Positions 40,258 to 48,645 of a stretch of 64,000 nucleotides of DNA are shown one piece after another; within the stretch, counting starts at the first letter, position 1; each line of letters begins with the position of its first letter. This stretch comes from a virus. The stretch is from the IMG/VR virus record IMGVR_UViG_3300044568_006268, positions 1 through 64,000 of that record; one strand, given 5' to 3'. The notes under the pieces were generated by a model. It did not search any database. It was not told the origin of the DNA and was given only the letters and a program-made list of their open reading frames with translations. A program made the translations under genes and the position numbers.

Positions 40258-40983
40258 TTACATTTTAGAATAGTTAATAGTAGAGTGTGGTAGGTTTTGT
40301 ATGTAATCAAAATCCTTTTTGAAAACGTGAGCAGAAACTACAGACGAAGAAAATTTACCTGGTTCAACTTCTAGTTTTTCTGCTAATTCGCAAGTAAATC
40401 GACCCCATAAGTACATATCAAGCTTAAGGACTTGTGCCATATTTTGAGATCGCATATGAACATGAACATTTAGCTTTTCATCTCGGATAAAGAAAGTAGC
40501 AGAATCGGTACATGGAAATTCTAAAGATTCGTTTTTATCTAAAAGATTAAGGTCATCTTTATCGAGAATCATAATGACTGCTCTTCGAGTATCAGGTTTA
40601 TCTCGCAATTCCTTTTCGATTGTAGGTAATTGTGATAAAATACGAGGACCATAGAAGGTATTGAAGTTTTCTGGAAGTTGGTCAGACTTTGGCTTTTCCA
40701 TAAACTTAGTGACGTTTGGATATTTGTCGATAATTTCGGTTGAGTCTGTGCAACCGTTCATCATCCAACGATAAAAGGTATCAGCATAATCATAGTCTAA
40801 TTTACCAATCAACTCGTTCGTAAATTGATAACTGGTTAAATCGAGTACATCATAACTCAATCCTGTAATTTCATGTACTTCACCAATGCGAGAAGTAGTT
40901 TGAAATTCAGGATTGTCTATAATATGCTGAGAAGTTTGTAAGAAAGCTTCTTCAAAAGTTTCAAATGTAGAATATTTGTGCAT
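40258..40983 (-). CDS. Thymidylate synthase homologue, dCMP-hydroxymethylase-like
   Basis: A 241-residue protein of the TS/dCMP hydroxymethylase family. RRAVIMIL (Arg133-Arg134), FPCTDS with the nucleophile Cys158, and MRSQN (Arg178-Ser179) keep exactly the spacing of thymidylate synthase (Cys to Arg-Ser 20 residues). At the position of the dUMP-binding Asn (TS motif RSxDxxLGxPFN) the protein has Asp189 (LKLD). That Asn-to-Asp change is the hallmark of dCMP hydroxymethylases such as T4 gp42. The Asp of RSxD is itself Asn here. It probably makes 5-hydroxymethyl-dCMP. Confidence 0.82.
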   Translation of the reverse strand: MHKYSTFETFEEAFLQTSQHIIDNPEFQTTSRIGEVHEITGLSYDVLDLTSYQFTNELIGKLDYDYADTFYRWMMNGCTDSTEIIDKYPNVTKFMEKPKSDQLPENFNTFYGPRILSQLPTIEKELRDKPDTRRAVIMILDKDDLNLLDKNESLEFPCTDSATFFIRDEKLNVHVHMRSQNMAQVLKLDMYLWGRFTCELAEKLEVEPGKFSSSVVSAHVFKKDFDYIQNLPHSTINYSKM

Positions 40984-41015
40984 AAAAAATAGTTTTAAAT
41001 CTTATGCAAAATTTG

Positions 41016-41369
41016 CTATTTTGTATCAAGTAATTTTACTTTAGCAACACAAAGTTTTTCTTTGATTTTATCAGTTTTGATTTTACCAAATCTAGAGAAG
41101 ACCATTCGGGTCATATTAGGATTGATTCTATCCTTAATGATATTATCTAGTTCCTCACCTTTAATATTTGAATAAGTTCTCAATTCAAATCGATCTTCTT
41201 CAATGTGAGTTAACATAATTGAACCGTTCATAAAGAAAAGCCTTTTTGCAGTTTCGAAATCTTGCTTCAAAATGAAGTCGTTCATAAACTCGTTTTTCAT
41301 AGTCTTATTTAGTGTTAAGACTACCAATGATTCGTTAATGAACTCATCGTATTTTTTAAATGTGCTCAT
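41016..41369 (-). CDS. Putative capsid-targeted internal protein 5
   Basis: A 117-residue protein with leader MSTFKKYDEFINE, close to the T4 MKTYQEFIAE pattern and with a (F)INE protease site. The rest is basic alpha/beta (RMVFSRFGKIKTDKIKEKLC). Its ATG overlaps the stop of the next internal-protein gene by one base. This gene and its two neighbours form a second cluster separate from the one at 33-36 kb. Confidence 0.65.
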   Translation of the reverse strand: MSTFKKYDEFINESLVVLTLNKTMKNEFMNDFILKQDFETAKRLFFMNGSIMLTHIEEDRFELRTYSNIKGEELDNIIKDRINPNMTRMVFSRFGKIKTDKIKEKLCVAKVKLLDTK

Positions 41370-41854
41370 TACTTATTTAATTTTACCTCTATGATATTTT
41401 TAGGTCCTTTAGAAATAGTGGCCTTAGGGAATTCATGTTTAATATATTTAGAATAGAGATTAAGTCTAGCTATGTTTGTAGTTTCTCCTTTCTTTTTTGC
41501 TGGTGTAAATACGAGAATATCTACTTCGGGATGTGTACTTAAGTCTTTCTTAATTACATCTACGACGGTTGCCATTACTTTAAATAGTTCTCCCTTATTT
41601 GTTACAATATCATCTCTTTCAATGTCTGGATCTTCATCATCCGGAACATAGAATCTCACAGATAAAACGTTGTTTGCACCTTCATAATCGTCTATGTCGT
41701 CGTATTGTAGTTCTACCGTATATGGATAGCTTGGTGTTTCAAATCCATATATTCTTGCATTGCCATAATCACCATAAAAATCAGGATGATATGCCTTTGA
41801 ACTGGAATCTCCTATTTCGTTTAAGAATTCGTCGTATGATGGTAAATTTTTCAC
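41369..41854 (-). CDS. Putative capsid-targeted internal protein 6 (GTG start)
   Basis: A 161-residue protein starting at GTG (41854) with leader MKNLPSYDEFLNE. The central part has ELQYDDIDDYEGANNVLSVR and a VDILVFTPAKKKGE segment, forming an alpha/beta domain I cannot name. The GTG overlaps the stop of the next gene (TAGTG). Confidence 0.65.
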   Translation of the reverse strand: MKNLPSYDEFLNEIGDSSSKAYHPDFYGDYGNARIYGFETPSYPYTVELQYDDIDDYEGANNVLSVRFYVPDDEDPDIERDDIVTNKGELFKVMATVVDVIKKDLSTHPEVDILVFTPAKKKGETTNIARLNLYSKYIKHEFPKATISKGPKNIIEVKLNK

Positions 41855-42216
41855 TAGTCTTGTTTTGGTTTTTCGCCTTTACCTTTTAACCAATCGGCAA
41901 CATCAGAATCCGTAGTTTCGTATCCTTTAGTTTTTCTAATGAAAGCATTTAAACGAGCATAACCCCATGCAGTATATGCTGCAGGACCTCTACCAATTTT
42001 TTGAATGTTAGGATTAACAGCACCCCAATTAGTTTCAGCTGCACCATAACCTCTTTTAAAGAGCATAGTTAATGCATCTTCGATTTGAGCAGGAGATCCA
42101 CCAATAGCTTTTTTAGTTTTTGGATCGTTTGCAAGTTCCTTTATTCTATCATCTACTTTGCTATCTTCATTTAATGCAAAATCGACGAATTCGTCGTAAG
42201 TTATTAGATTTTTCAC
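41854..42216 (-). CDS. Putative capsid-targeted internal protein 7 (GTG start)
   Basis: A 120-residue protein starting at GTG (42216) with leader MKNLITYDEFVDFALNE, where the cleavage-like site is moved (ALNED). The rest is basic and Gly/Ala-rich (KAIGGSPAQIEDALTMLFKR; GRGPAAYTAWGYARLNAFIR). I recognise no domain. It is 8 bases downstream of the GT-A glycosyltransferase gene. Confidence 0.62.
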   Translation of the reverse strand: MKNLITYDEFVDFALNEDSKVDDRIKELANDPKTKKAIGGSPAQIEDALTMLFKRGYGAAETNWGAVNPNIQKIGRGPAAYTAWGYARLNAFIRKTKGYETTDSDVADWLKGKGEKPKQD

Positions 42217-42224
42217 TTATTGAA

Positions 42225-43034
42225 TTATTTTGGTGTCCAAATCTTTTGAACTTTTTTATTTATATATTCAATGAGTTCGCTGAAATTAGGATCTAACGCC
42301 TGAGAGTCGAATGATTCTTTATTTGTAGAAAACGAAATCTTACCGTAAACTTCTCGAGTATCTAAATATTGAGATATTCCAGCTTTTCGCAAAGAATCTG
42401 AAAATATAACATACTCATATCTACCAGAATTATCGTCATATATAATATTAGGTAAAACTTCGTTCTTAACAAAGTATGTACAATGTACTACTGGAACTTG
42501 GATTAGTCCTTTATATTTTTGATATAATAATGTAGAGTACATATCATCATTTTCGAAATATCCATTGGTATCTATTGATGAATGGAAATTTGAGTACATA
42601 GAGTTAGAATCTACTGAATGCAATAAAGGTGCTACTACTGGTAAATTAGTGGCCATTAGAGAATTGATAGTATGAGGTTTGATTATATTATCACAATCTG
42701 CGATAAAATAATCTGCCTTTTCGCTCATGGCAAATTGAATAGAGTCTTGTCTAATTGCTCCTAATATTTTAAATCGATGAGTATTCCAATCGTGATTTTC
42801 TACTAACTTTAGGCTTTCATCTATCGATGAATCATCAAATACCATTTTCCATTTCCATTTCCACTTATTGTACCAATCAAATAAAACATTAGCAGTATCG
42901 TCGTTATTGTCGTTTGTTCGAATATAAAATACCGAGTCCCATCCAAGAGCAGTCTGAGCTAACATACTATCTAAATACAATGGTAGTATATGGGCTTTTG
43001 ATTTTGCGATAATAGGAATTACTAATCTACTCAT
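42225..43034 (-). CDS. GT-A glycosyltransferase resembling procollagen galactosyltransferase
   Basis: A 269-residue protein whose whole length follows the N-terminal domain of animal collagen galactosyltransferase (ColGalT/GLT25D): II..K(A)xxLPLYLDSM, (D)NNDDTANVLFDW, KADYFIADCDNI (the DxD metal site at 113-115), LMATNLPVVAPLL, YSNFHSSIDTNGYF, VPVVHCTYF and a YG near the end. The second, C-terminal domain of the animal enzyme is absent. It overlaps the Nudix gene by 4 bases. The likely targets are the two Gly-X-Thr collagen-like fibers of this phage; DNA or LPS remain alternatives. Confidence 0.75.
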   Translation of the reverse strand: MSRLVIPIIAKSKAHILPLYLDSMLAQTALGWDSVFYIRTNDNNDDTANVLFDWYNKWKWKWKMVFDDSSIDESLKLVENHDWNTHRFKILGAIRQDSIQFAMSEKADYFIADCDNIIKPHTINSLMATNLPVVAPLLHSVDSNSMYSNFHSSIDTNGYFENDDMYSTLLYQKYKGLIQVPVVHCTYFVKNEVLPNIIYDDNSGRYEYVIFSDSLRKAGISQYLDTREVYGKISFSTNKESFDSQALDPNFSELIEYINKKVQKIWTPK

Positions 43035-43450
43035 ATATGTTCTAGAATTTCAAGGTGAGCTTTAATCATTCTAGGTCTAGCCATTTCAAACGGCATAAAA
43101 CCAGCCCAATCAACTTCTGCAGCTTGTAATTGAGACTTAGGTATGATTTCGGATTGTAAACCTATTTGGTCTAATGATTTAATAGGTACAATATAATAAG
43201 TTAACTTCTTCCAGGGTTTTCCTGTTTTAGTTTTGATATAAAATAGCTCCATTTCTGGACCAATCAAATTTCGAGGAACATCAATACCAATTTCCTCTTT
43301 AGTTTCTCTGATTGCTGCTTCTATATTAGTTTCACCGGCATCAACATGACCTTTAGGGATCGAATAGGTTCCATACCATCTTCCATTAGTTGGATGAACT
43401 AATAAAATTTGGTCTTTATAGATTATTGCTAATCCTGACGAATGTTCCAT
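43031..43450 (-). CDS. Nudix hydrolase
   Basis: A 139-residue protein with a complete Nudix box at residues 34-56 (GHVDAGETNIEAAIRETKEE continuing IGI, matching Gx5Ex7REUxEExGU). It should hydrolyse a nucleoside diphosphate linked to another group, for example dUTP-like or oxidised nucleotides, nucleotide sugars or Ap4A. The neighbours (glycosyltransferase, DNA ligase) suggest nucleotide clean-up or sugar nucleotide control. Its ATG overlaps the ligase stop by one base. Confidence 0.93.
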   Translation of the reverse strand: MEHSSGLAIIYKDQILLVHPTNGRWYGTYSIPKGHVDAGETNIEAAIRETKEEIGIDVPRNLIGPEMELFYIKTKTGKPWKKLTYYIVPIKSLDQIGLQSEIIPKSQLQAAEVDWAGFMPFEMARPRMIKAHLEILEHI

Positions 43451-45366
43451 TATTGTTTGATTAAATTTACGATGTCACCATAAGTAACAATTTTAACTCC
43501 TAGCTTTTTAGCTTTTGCAGTTTTAGAAGTAGCAGAATCGATATCGTCAGTAATTAGATATGTTGAATCGGCAGATAAAGAAGTTTGAACATAACCATGA
43601 GGAGCAATTAATTTAACGAATTCCTCTTTAGTTTTAAATCCAAATTCTTTAGGAGAACCAGTCATTTCGAATTTAATTGAATTAGCATCGATTACTGTTT
43701 TAACTTCAGTTTCTATTATATATCCGTTAGCTTTTATCAGGTCGATTAAACGAATTACGGATTGATATTCAGGAGATGATTGATTATAGAAAGGTGCATA
43801 TGCCTCTCTAGATTTTCCTGAGAAATCTGGAGTTCCACCATCGAATAGTTTAGCAATTTGTTCGGATGTAGAGAATCCTACATTTTTAAAAGCTAATGAA
43901 GCAATGATTCGAGGCATTGTAATTGCTTTACGTTTTTCAAATGATTGTAAAATAATTTCTAATGCTCGACCTTTCTTAAAGTAACCTGACTTAATAAGAT
44001 TAGCTTCGTTGAATTTTGTTTTGTCGAATAAATCAAACATGGTTTTAATACCTGCATTATAGAGATTTTCAATAGTAGCACCACCAACATTATCTAATTC
44101 GAATGTACCAATTCCTACTGATAATCGACTAATCAATTGTTCTTTACAATTTGGATTTGTACAAAGTAAATGAACACCATCAATTTCAATTTTACATTCT
44201 AGAGTAGAACATTGAGCAGGTATGTGATCGTTAATGTCTTTAACAAATACTGGAGTGATTACGTGTCTTACGATAGGTATAATATCACCTGATTTTACGA
44301 TTACAACCTTAGCACCAGGAAATAATCCTTTGGTTTGAATATTTCCAAGATTATGTAATGCAACTCTAGAAACAGTAGTTCCATCTAAATCGATAGGTTC
44401 AAGTATACCAACTGGTTTGAATTCACCGGATTGTCCTAAGTTCCATTCGATTCTATTGATATATGTTACTGCTTCGGTTGGTGGAAATTTGATAGCCATT
44501 GCCCATTTAGGGTGATGGTCAGTTTCACCAATTTTGTTTCTTAATTCATGAGGAAATTTAATTACAAAACCATCAAGTCCATATTCACAATCATGAATTC
44601 GGTAATAATGAAACATATTGAAAATAGTTTCGAATTGAGAAGGAAAGAATGTATGAACAAAATCTGGAATAAGAAATCCATTACGTTTAAGTATTTCGAA
44701 TTGTTTAGTCCCATGTTCATAAGCATTATTTTCGTGGATTCGATATTCAAAAGCAATAAAATCAAAATCATTGATTACGCTTAAGTCTTTAATTTCATCT
44801 CGACCTAAGATACCGGCAACAAAGTTACGAGGATTTTTGTAATCCATCGAATATTTTTCGTTGAATAATTTGGTTTTGATAATTACTTCACCACGAATTT
44901 CGATTAAACCTGGAATGTTGATTTCGTTAGGAACGATATGCATTATTTTAGAAGTAATATCAGTTCCATGAGTTCCATTACCTCGAGTAGATGCAGTAAT
45001 TAGCTTACCGTTTTTGTAAGTTAAGTTACATGAAGAACCATCAAATTTAGGTTCAGCTTCTAATTGTAAAGTTTTTTGTAATAATGTACCAGCTGAATTT
45101 GTAGATTTTTCGATCCAATCGTTGAATTTTTGAATCGGTAAAGATTTATCTTCTAAATCGTTTACTTGTGTTTTTTGTAAAGATAACATTGGAGATAGGT
45201 GCTGATTTTCTTTTGAAGTATCATCAGATCCTACTATGTTGATTACGTTTGAACCTTCAGCTCTTAGTAAATCTTCTAATCTATCGAATGCGGTATCGGT
45301 CATTAAAGGATTACCATCGTAGTAAGCTTTCTTAGCGTCTAAATAAAGTTTTTCGTTTGTGTTCAT
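43450..45366 (-). CDS. ligA: NAD-dependent DNA ligase (LigA)
   Basis: A 638-residue bacterial-type ligase, close to the usual 670. Domain order is Ia helices (YYDGNPLMTDTAFDRL), the adenylation domain with active-site Lys107 in EPKFDGSS, the OB fold (WNLGQSGEFKPVGIL then TVSRVALHN), a four-Cys zinc finger (CSTLEC...CTNPNC), HhH repeats, and a C-terminal BRCT domain. It uses NAD+ to seal nicks in replication and repair. It is the first gene downstream of the dyad promoter at 45386-45451. Confidence 0.96.
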   Translation of the reverse strand: MNTNEKLYLDAKKAYYDGNPLMTDTAFDRLEDLLRAEGSNVINIVGSDDTSKENQHLSPMLSLQKTQVNDLEDKSLPIQKFNDWIEKSTNSAGTLLQKTLQLEAEPKFDGSSCNLTYKNGKLITASTRGNGTHGTDITSKIMHIVPNEINIPGLIEIRGEVIIKTKLFNEKYSMDYKNPRNFVAGILGRDEIKDLSVINDFDFIAFEYRIHENNAYEHGTKQFEILKRNGFLIPDFVHTFFPSQFETIFNMFHYYRIHDCEYGLDGFVIKFPHELRNKIGETDHHPKWAMAIKFPPTEAVTYINRIEWNLGQSGEFKPVGILEPIDLDGTTVSRVALHNLGNIQTKGLFPGAKVVIVKSGDIIPIVRHVITPVFVKDINDHIPAQCSTLECKIEIDGVHLLCTNPNCKEQLISRLSVGIGTFELDNVGGATIENLYNAGIKTMFDLFDKTKFNEANLIKSGYFKKGRALEIILQSFEKRKAITMPRIIASLAFKNVGFSTSEQIAKLFDGGTPDFSGKSREAYAPFYNQSSPEYQSVIRLIDLIKANGYIIETEVKTVIDANSIKFEMTGSPKEFGFKTKEEFVKLIAPHGYVQTSLSADSTYLITDDIDSATSKTAKAKKLGVKIVTYGDIVNLIKQ

Positions 45367-45385
45367 ATCGTTTTTAATTATAGAG

Positions 45386-45451
45386 TAAATTTAATCAATT
45401 TTTCCGATACTAGGAAATGTTTTGACAATTATTTACAAAACTTGTTAACAA
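45386..45451 (-). promoter_or_regulatory. Dyad promoter for the ligA unit (47-bp spacer)
   Basis: The minus strand reads TTGTTAACAAG (45441-45451), then 47 bp, then the -7 box TAAATTTA preceded by TTGAT (45386-45393). It lies between the smpB stop and ligA. The extra ~10 bp compared with other copies equals one helical turn; the copy at 49477-49543 has the same long spacing. No terminator hairpin is evident here. Confidence 0.6.
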
Positions 45452-45895
45452 TTACTCGTTTCTTGCTATGTCTCTTGACACATCTCTAGATTTAATTGTT
45501 TCTCGTTTATCATATTCTTTTTTACCTTTAGCTAGAAAGATTTCCATTTTGAAAAGTCCTCTTTCATTTTGAAATATTTTATAAGGTACAATTGAGTGGC
45601 CTTTGATGAGGTCCTTTTGTAGCTTTTTAAGTTCTTGTTTTCGCAGCAACAATTTGCGGTTGCAATCCGGTTCGTGACTATTAGGCGAATTCTTTGCAAC
45701 TGGAATATGAAGGCCTCTGACGTAAAGCTCATCATTCTCAAAAATACAATAAGTATCAGTAAGTCCAGCTAATCCTAGTCGAATAGATTTTACTTCACTG
45801 CCTTTTAATTGTATACCTGCAATTTCTGACCTCAATAAGTGATAATCAAATTTAGCTTTTCGATTGATGACGTTTACGTCTTTGACTTTTTTCAT
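45452..45895 (-). CDS. smpB: SmpB, tmRNA-binding protein
   Basis: A 147-residue full-length SmpB. Family landmarks are all present: NRKAKFDYHL, AGIQLKGSEVKSIRLGLAGL, DTYCIFENDELYV, the RKLLLRKQELKKL segment and the C-terminal GKKEYDKRETIKSRDVSRDIAR that inserts into the ribosomal decoding centre. SmpB binds the tRNA-like domain of tmRNA and is required for trans-translation. A complete tmRNA gene lies at 50630-51004 in the same window. Its ATG overlaps the stop of the flavoprotein gene by one base. Confidence 0.96.
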   Translation of the reverse strand: MKKVKDVNVINRKAKFDYHLLRSEIAGIQLKGSEVKSIRLGLAGLTDTYCIFENDELYVRGLHIPVAKNSPNSHEPDCNRKLLLRKQELKKLQKDLIKGHSIVPYKIFQNERGLFKMEIFLAKGKKEYDKRETIKSRDVSRDIARNE

Positions 45896-46368
45896 TATTT
45901 TAAAAATTTTCTAATTGATGAATTTAATCTCTCTAGATGTTCTTCATTTTGCAAACCAGCAAATTTCGTAACATTATCAGATATAAAAGGAATACAAATC
46001 TTTTTATTAAATACTTCTGCACCTATCCATTCAAGAATAGTGTCTAATTGAGTTATTCCTAAAATATTACCAAATGAGGTATTTGATGTACCTATTAGCA
46101 ATATGTTGGTTCCTTTAAGTGTTGATGGATATCCGGAATTATCTATCAATTGCTTAAACATATAAGGAAATGATCCGTTCCATTCAGGAACTATCATAAT
46201 GATATGTGTGAAATCTTTCATGTTAGGAATATCATCAGTAGCATTTGCTAAAGTAATAATACTTGTCGCACCTTTAAATATTTCGTATTGTATGAAAGAC
46301 TCACAACCTAAGGACAGCTTATAATTTAAGCCGTCCTTTGATGATTGTGTGAGTATGAGTATTTTCAT
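45895..46368 (-). CDS. Flavodoxin-like NAD(P)H-dependent FMN reductase
   Basis: A 157-residue flavodoxin-fold protein. The N-terminal FMN-phosphate loop is ILTQSSKDGLNYKLS, and PEWNGSFPYMFKQLID is the second conserved flavin-binding segment of NAD(P)H:FMN reductases. It probably supplies reduced flavin or quinone reduction; the partner in this phage is not evident. It lies between smpB and the SPFH gene, coupled by TAATG junctions. Confidence 0.85.
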   Translation of the reverse strand: MKILILTQSSKDGLNYKLSLGCESFIQYEIFKGATSIITLANATDDIPNMKDFTHIIMIVPEWNGSFPYMFKQLIDNSGYPSTLKGTNILLIGTSNTSFGNILGITQLDTILEWIGAEVFNKKICIPFISDNVTKFAGLQNEEHLERLNSSIRKFLK

Positions 46369-47378
46369 TATTTTTTATCAGCACCACCGATGTTCATCAT
46401 AACGGATTGTCCACTACCCATCATATAAGTAGGTAAGGCACCATCCCATTTTTGAATCCATTCTAATTGAATAATCTTAGGATTAGTCGAGATAGAGTTA
46501 CCTTTGATTTGTAACGCTTTAGCTTCACCTTCAGCTTTTTCGATTGCAATGTTTTTATCGATTTGAGCTTGTTTTAAGGCTTCATCTTTTTGACGAGTAA
46601 TTTGTACCATTGTAAGTACTTTTTGCTCTTCTAATTTCTTTTGATTAATGGAAGCTTCATATTGTTTGTTGTAGAATACCTCTCTAATTTGAGCAACATC
46701 AACAATTATACGATTAGCCGCTAATTCTTTTTGTAGAGCTGCTTGCATTTTCGCTTGAATTTCTGCTCTTTTATCAGAGTAACAATCAATTGGTGTATAT
46801 CGAGAAACCGTTAATGGCATAATAGATTTGATAGCCGGTCTAATGATATTTTCTTCAATCCAATGATATTTACCGGTAGCATCATCTGTACCAGAAGAAA
46901 TATTTGAATAAATCCAAGAAGCTTCTTTAGGATCGATATGCCAGTTAATAGAAACATCGAATCCCATTTTGATACCATCAGAGGTTGGAGCCCAAATAGC
47001 ATCATCAGCCTGTTTAGCACCTTCTCCTTCAGTACCTGATAATGTATATACCCAAACAGTTTTGTCCATCAATTGAACTTGATTATAAGGAGCTACTAAG
47101 TGCCAACCAGTAGTTAGCTCATCTGGATCTACTCCAGCAGGTGTAACTACAACTCCTACTTCTTGTGCATCAATTTTGTATAATGTCATAGACAATAATA
47201 CTGAAACTGCGAAAACGATTGTACTAATTAATAGTGTAAGTTTTCCTGCAGGAAATTGCATGACTTCGTCATAATTTTTAGGATCAGCCTCATGTTTGGC
47301 GTTGATTCTAGATTGGATCGTTCCAATAATTCCATAAATAAGTCCTAATGCGGACGCAATAATTAAAAATGTTAACAT
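46368..47378 (-). CDS. SPFH/prohibitin-like membrane protein
   Basis: A 336-residue protein with an N-terminal hydrophobic helix (residues 2-22), a second one at about 47-67, then the SPFH/band-7 domain (DAQEVGVVVTPAGVDPDELT; GWHLVAPYNQVQLMDKTVWV; YNKQYEASINQKKLEEQKVL) and a coiled-coil tail rich in Ala, Glu and Lys. In bacteria such proteins (HflK/HflC) scaffold membranes and restrain FtsH. A phage copy could organise the host membrane during infection or protect phage proteins. Its start is close to the preceding gene. Confidence 0.88.
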   Translation of the reverse strand: MLTFLIIASALGLIYGIIGTIQSRINAKHEADPKNYDEVMQFPAGKLTLLISTIVFAVSVLLSMTLYKIDAQEVGVVVTPAGVDPDELTTGWHLVAPYNQVQLMDKTVWVYTLSGTEGEGAKQADDAIWAPTSDGIKMGFDVSINWHIDPKEASWIYSNISSGTDDATGKYHWIEENIIRPAIKSIMPLTVSRYTPIDCYSDKRAEIQAKMQAALQKELAANRIIVDVAQIREVFYNKQYEASINQKKLEEQKVLTMVQITRQKDEALKQAQIDKNIAIEKAEGEAKALQIKGNSISTNPKIIQLEWIQKWDGALPTYMMGSGQSVMMNIGGADKK

Positions 47379-47401
47379 AGTTTTTGTTTAAAGTGTTTGT
47401 A

Positions 47402-47851
47402 TTAATATTCAGATTTTAATTGTTCTCTTATTCTAGCCTCGTACTTTTGTTGGTCTTCGACGGCTTTCGCAACTTTTTGATTGCATGCTTCAATAAATGC
47501 CGGATCTAACAGAGCTTCTAGCTTTCTATCAGTGGTTTCCATTACCATTACTGCATAATCTAAAGCAGATTTTAAATCGTAAAAGGTTTGTAATCCTTGA
47601 GGTTCAACATGATTTCCTGCTCTTACTGTAAATTTGTCAGTTTTCCCTGGTCGTTCGATTTGATAAAATATCACATAGAATTTAGACAATTCTGCTTTGT
47701 GGTGAATTTTACCGTAACGAATAAATGTAACATATTTATTATCACACGAATCCATTTGAGTTTCGATCCTCCATTCAGGTGGTAATTCTGGTTTTAAAAT
47801 TTCAGCTCTCCAAATAGGTGCTAAATTTGAAATTTCTTTTTCTGTTTTCAT
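47402..47851 (-). CDS. Hypothetical protein
   Basis: A 149-residue alpha/beta protein (PEWRIETQMDSCDNKYVTFI, with a helical C-terminal half). No signal peptide or enzymatic motif is visible. It lies between the SPFH gene and the guanylate kinase-like gene. I do not recognise it. Confidence 0.55.
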   Translation of the reverse strand: MKTEKEISNLAPIWRAEILKPELPPEWRIETQMDSCDNKYVTFIRYGKIHHKAELSKFYVIFYQIERPGKTDKFTVRAGNHVEPQGLQTFYDLKSALDYAVMVMETTDRKLEALLDPAFIEACNQKVAKAVEDQQKYEARIREQLKSEY

Positions 47852-47860
47852 TTTGTTTGT

Positions 47861-48349
47861 TTAAAAGTTATGGTCTGTTAATCGAACGTCAAAATCTGTA
47901 AAATTTGCAAAGTCCTTTTCATCGGCTTCTAATCTTCGTTCTACTGTATCAGCATCACTTCGTAATGCTAATCTATCTTTTCGGATATCAAGTGCAATAT
48001 CGATGTAAATGATGAACGAATTTTTTCGATCAGCTGCATGTAATTTACTAATTCCGGAAGGCGTCATGATAAACACGTCATCAGTTAAGTGGAATTGTGA
48101 ATTTGAAGTTCCATAATTCCAACCATTAAATGAAACATGTTCATAGAAGAACTTTTGTTCAATCATCGTTTGGAACTCATTATCTTCTAAGAAGTAATAA
48201 TCTCTGCCATCAACTTCACCATCTCTTGGAGGTCGAGTTGTATAAGAAACTCCATAACGATAACCTCTGCCTTCTAGGATTTTTCGCAAATGGTCTTTGC
48301 CGGATGCGGCTTTACCGCAAAGTATAATTCTGGATTTTGTACCTGTCAT
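47861..48349 (-). CDS. Guanylate-kinase-like nucleoside monophosphate kinase
   Basis: A 162-residue P-loop kinase. The loop CGKAASGKD (residues 11-19) is followed by VSYTTRPPRDGEVDGRDYYF, the GMP-binding motif of guanylate kinases, and YEHVSFNGWNYGTS. It is a little shorter than cellular guanylate kinase and the lid is reduced. The standard substrate is (d)GMP, but a modified dNMP is possible given the base-modification genes. Its start overlaps the next gene by 4 bases (ATGA). Confidence 0.88.
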   Translation of the reverse strand: MTGTKSRIILCGKAASGKDHLRKILEGRGYRYGVSYTTRPPRDGEVDGRDYYFLEDNEFQTMIEQKFFYEHVSFNGWNYGTSNSQFHLTDDVFIMTPSGISKLHAADRKNSFIIYIDIALDIRKDRLALRSDADTVERRLEADEKDFANFTDFDVRLTDHNF

Positions 48350-48606
48350 AATAGGTTATTTAATTTTTGTATGTTTTCCTTTAGAGTTTCTCTCGTTCCT
48401 AAATCAAATGCATGCATTTCATCGGTCGACGAACTTTCTAGATGAAGACCTAATTGAAAAGGACTCATCAAATAAAATTCACGTTTTTCTTTAGGAATAG
48501 ATTGGAGATTGATACGGTCTTTGATGCATTGTTCAATTAGATGAAGTTCTTCTAATTGTTCTTCGATGAGCTTTTTAATTGCTTCGGATAGTGAACCGTT
48601 TTTCAT
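48346..48606 (-). CDS. Small helical hypothetical protein
   Basis: An 86-residue acidic protein that is almost entirely helical (EAIKKLIEEQLEELHLIEQC). It is coupled to the kinase gene by an ATGA overlap, so it may be a partner or regulator. An ATAATATAAAAC leader precedes the start. Function unknown. Confidence 0.5.
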   Translation of the reverse strand: MKNGSLSEAIKKLIEEQLEELHLIEQCIKDRINLQSIPKEKREFYLMSPFQLGLHLESSSTDEMHAFDLGTRETLKENIQKLNNLL

Positions 48607-48645
48607 ATTGTGTTTTATATTATATGCTGATTTCTAATTTTGTAT

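Noticed and set aside
40254-40310. A longer start for the GT-B glycosyltransferase at 40310
   Set aside because: It would overlap the end of the hydroxymethylase-like gene by more than 50 bases; the ATG at 40253 has a normal 4-base gap.
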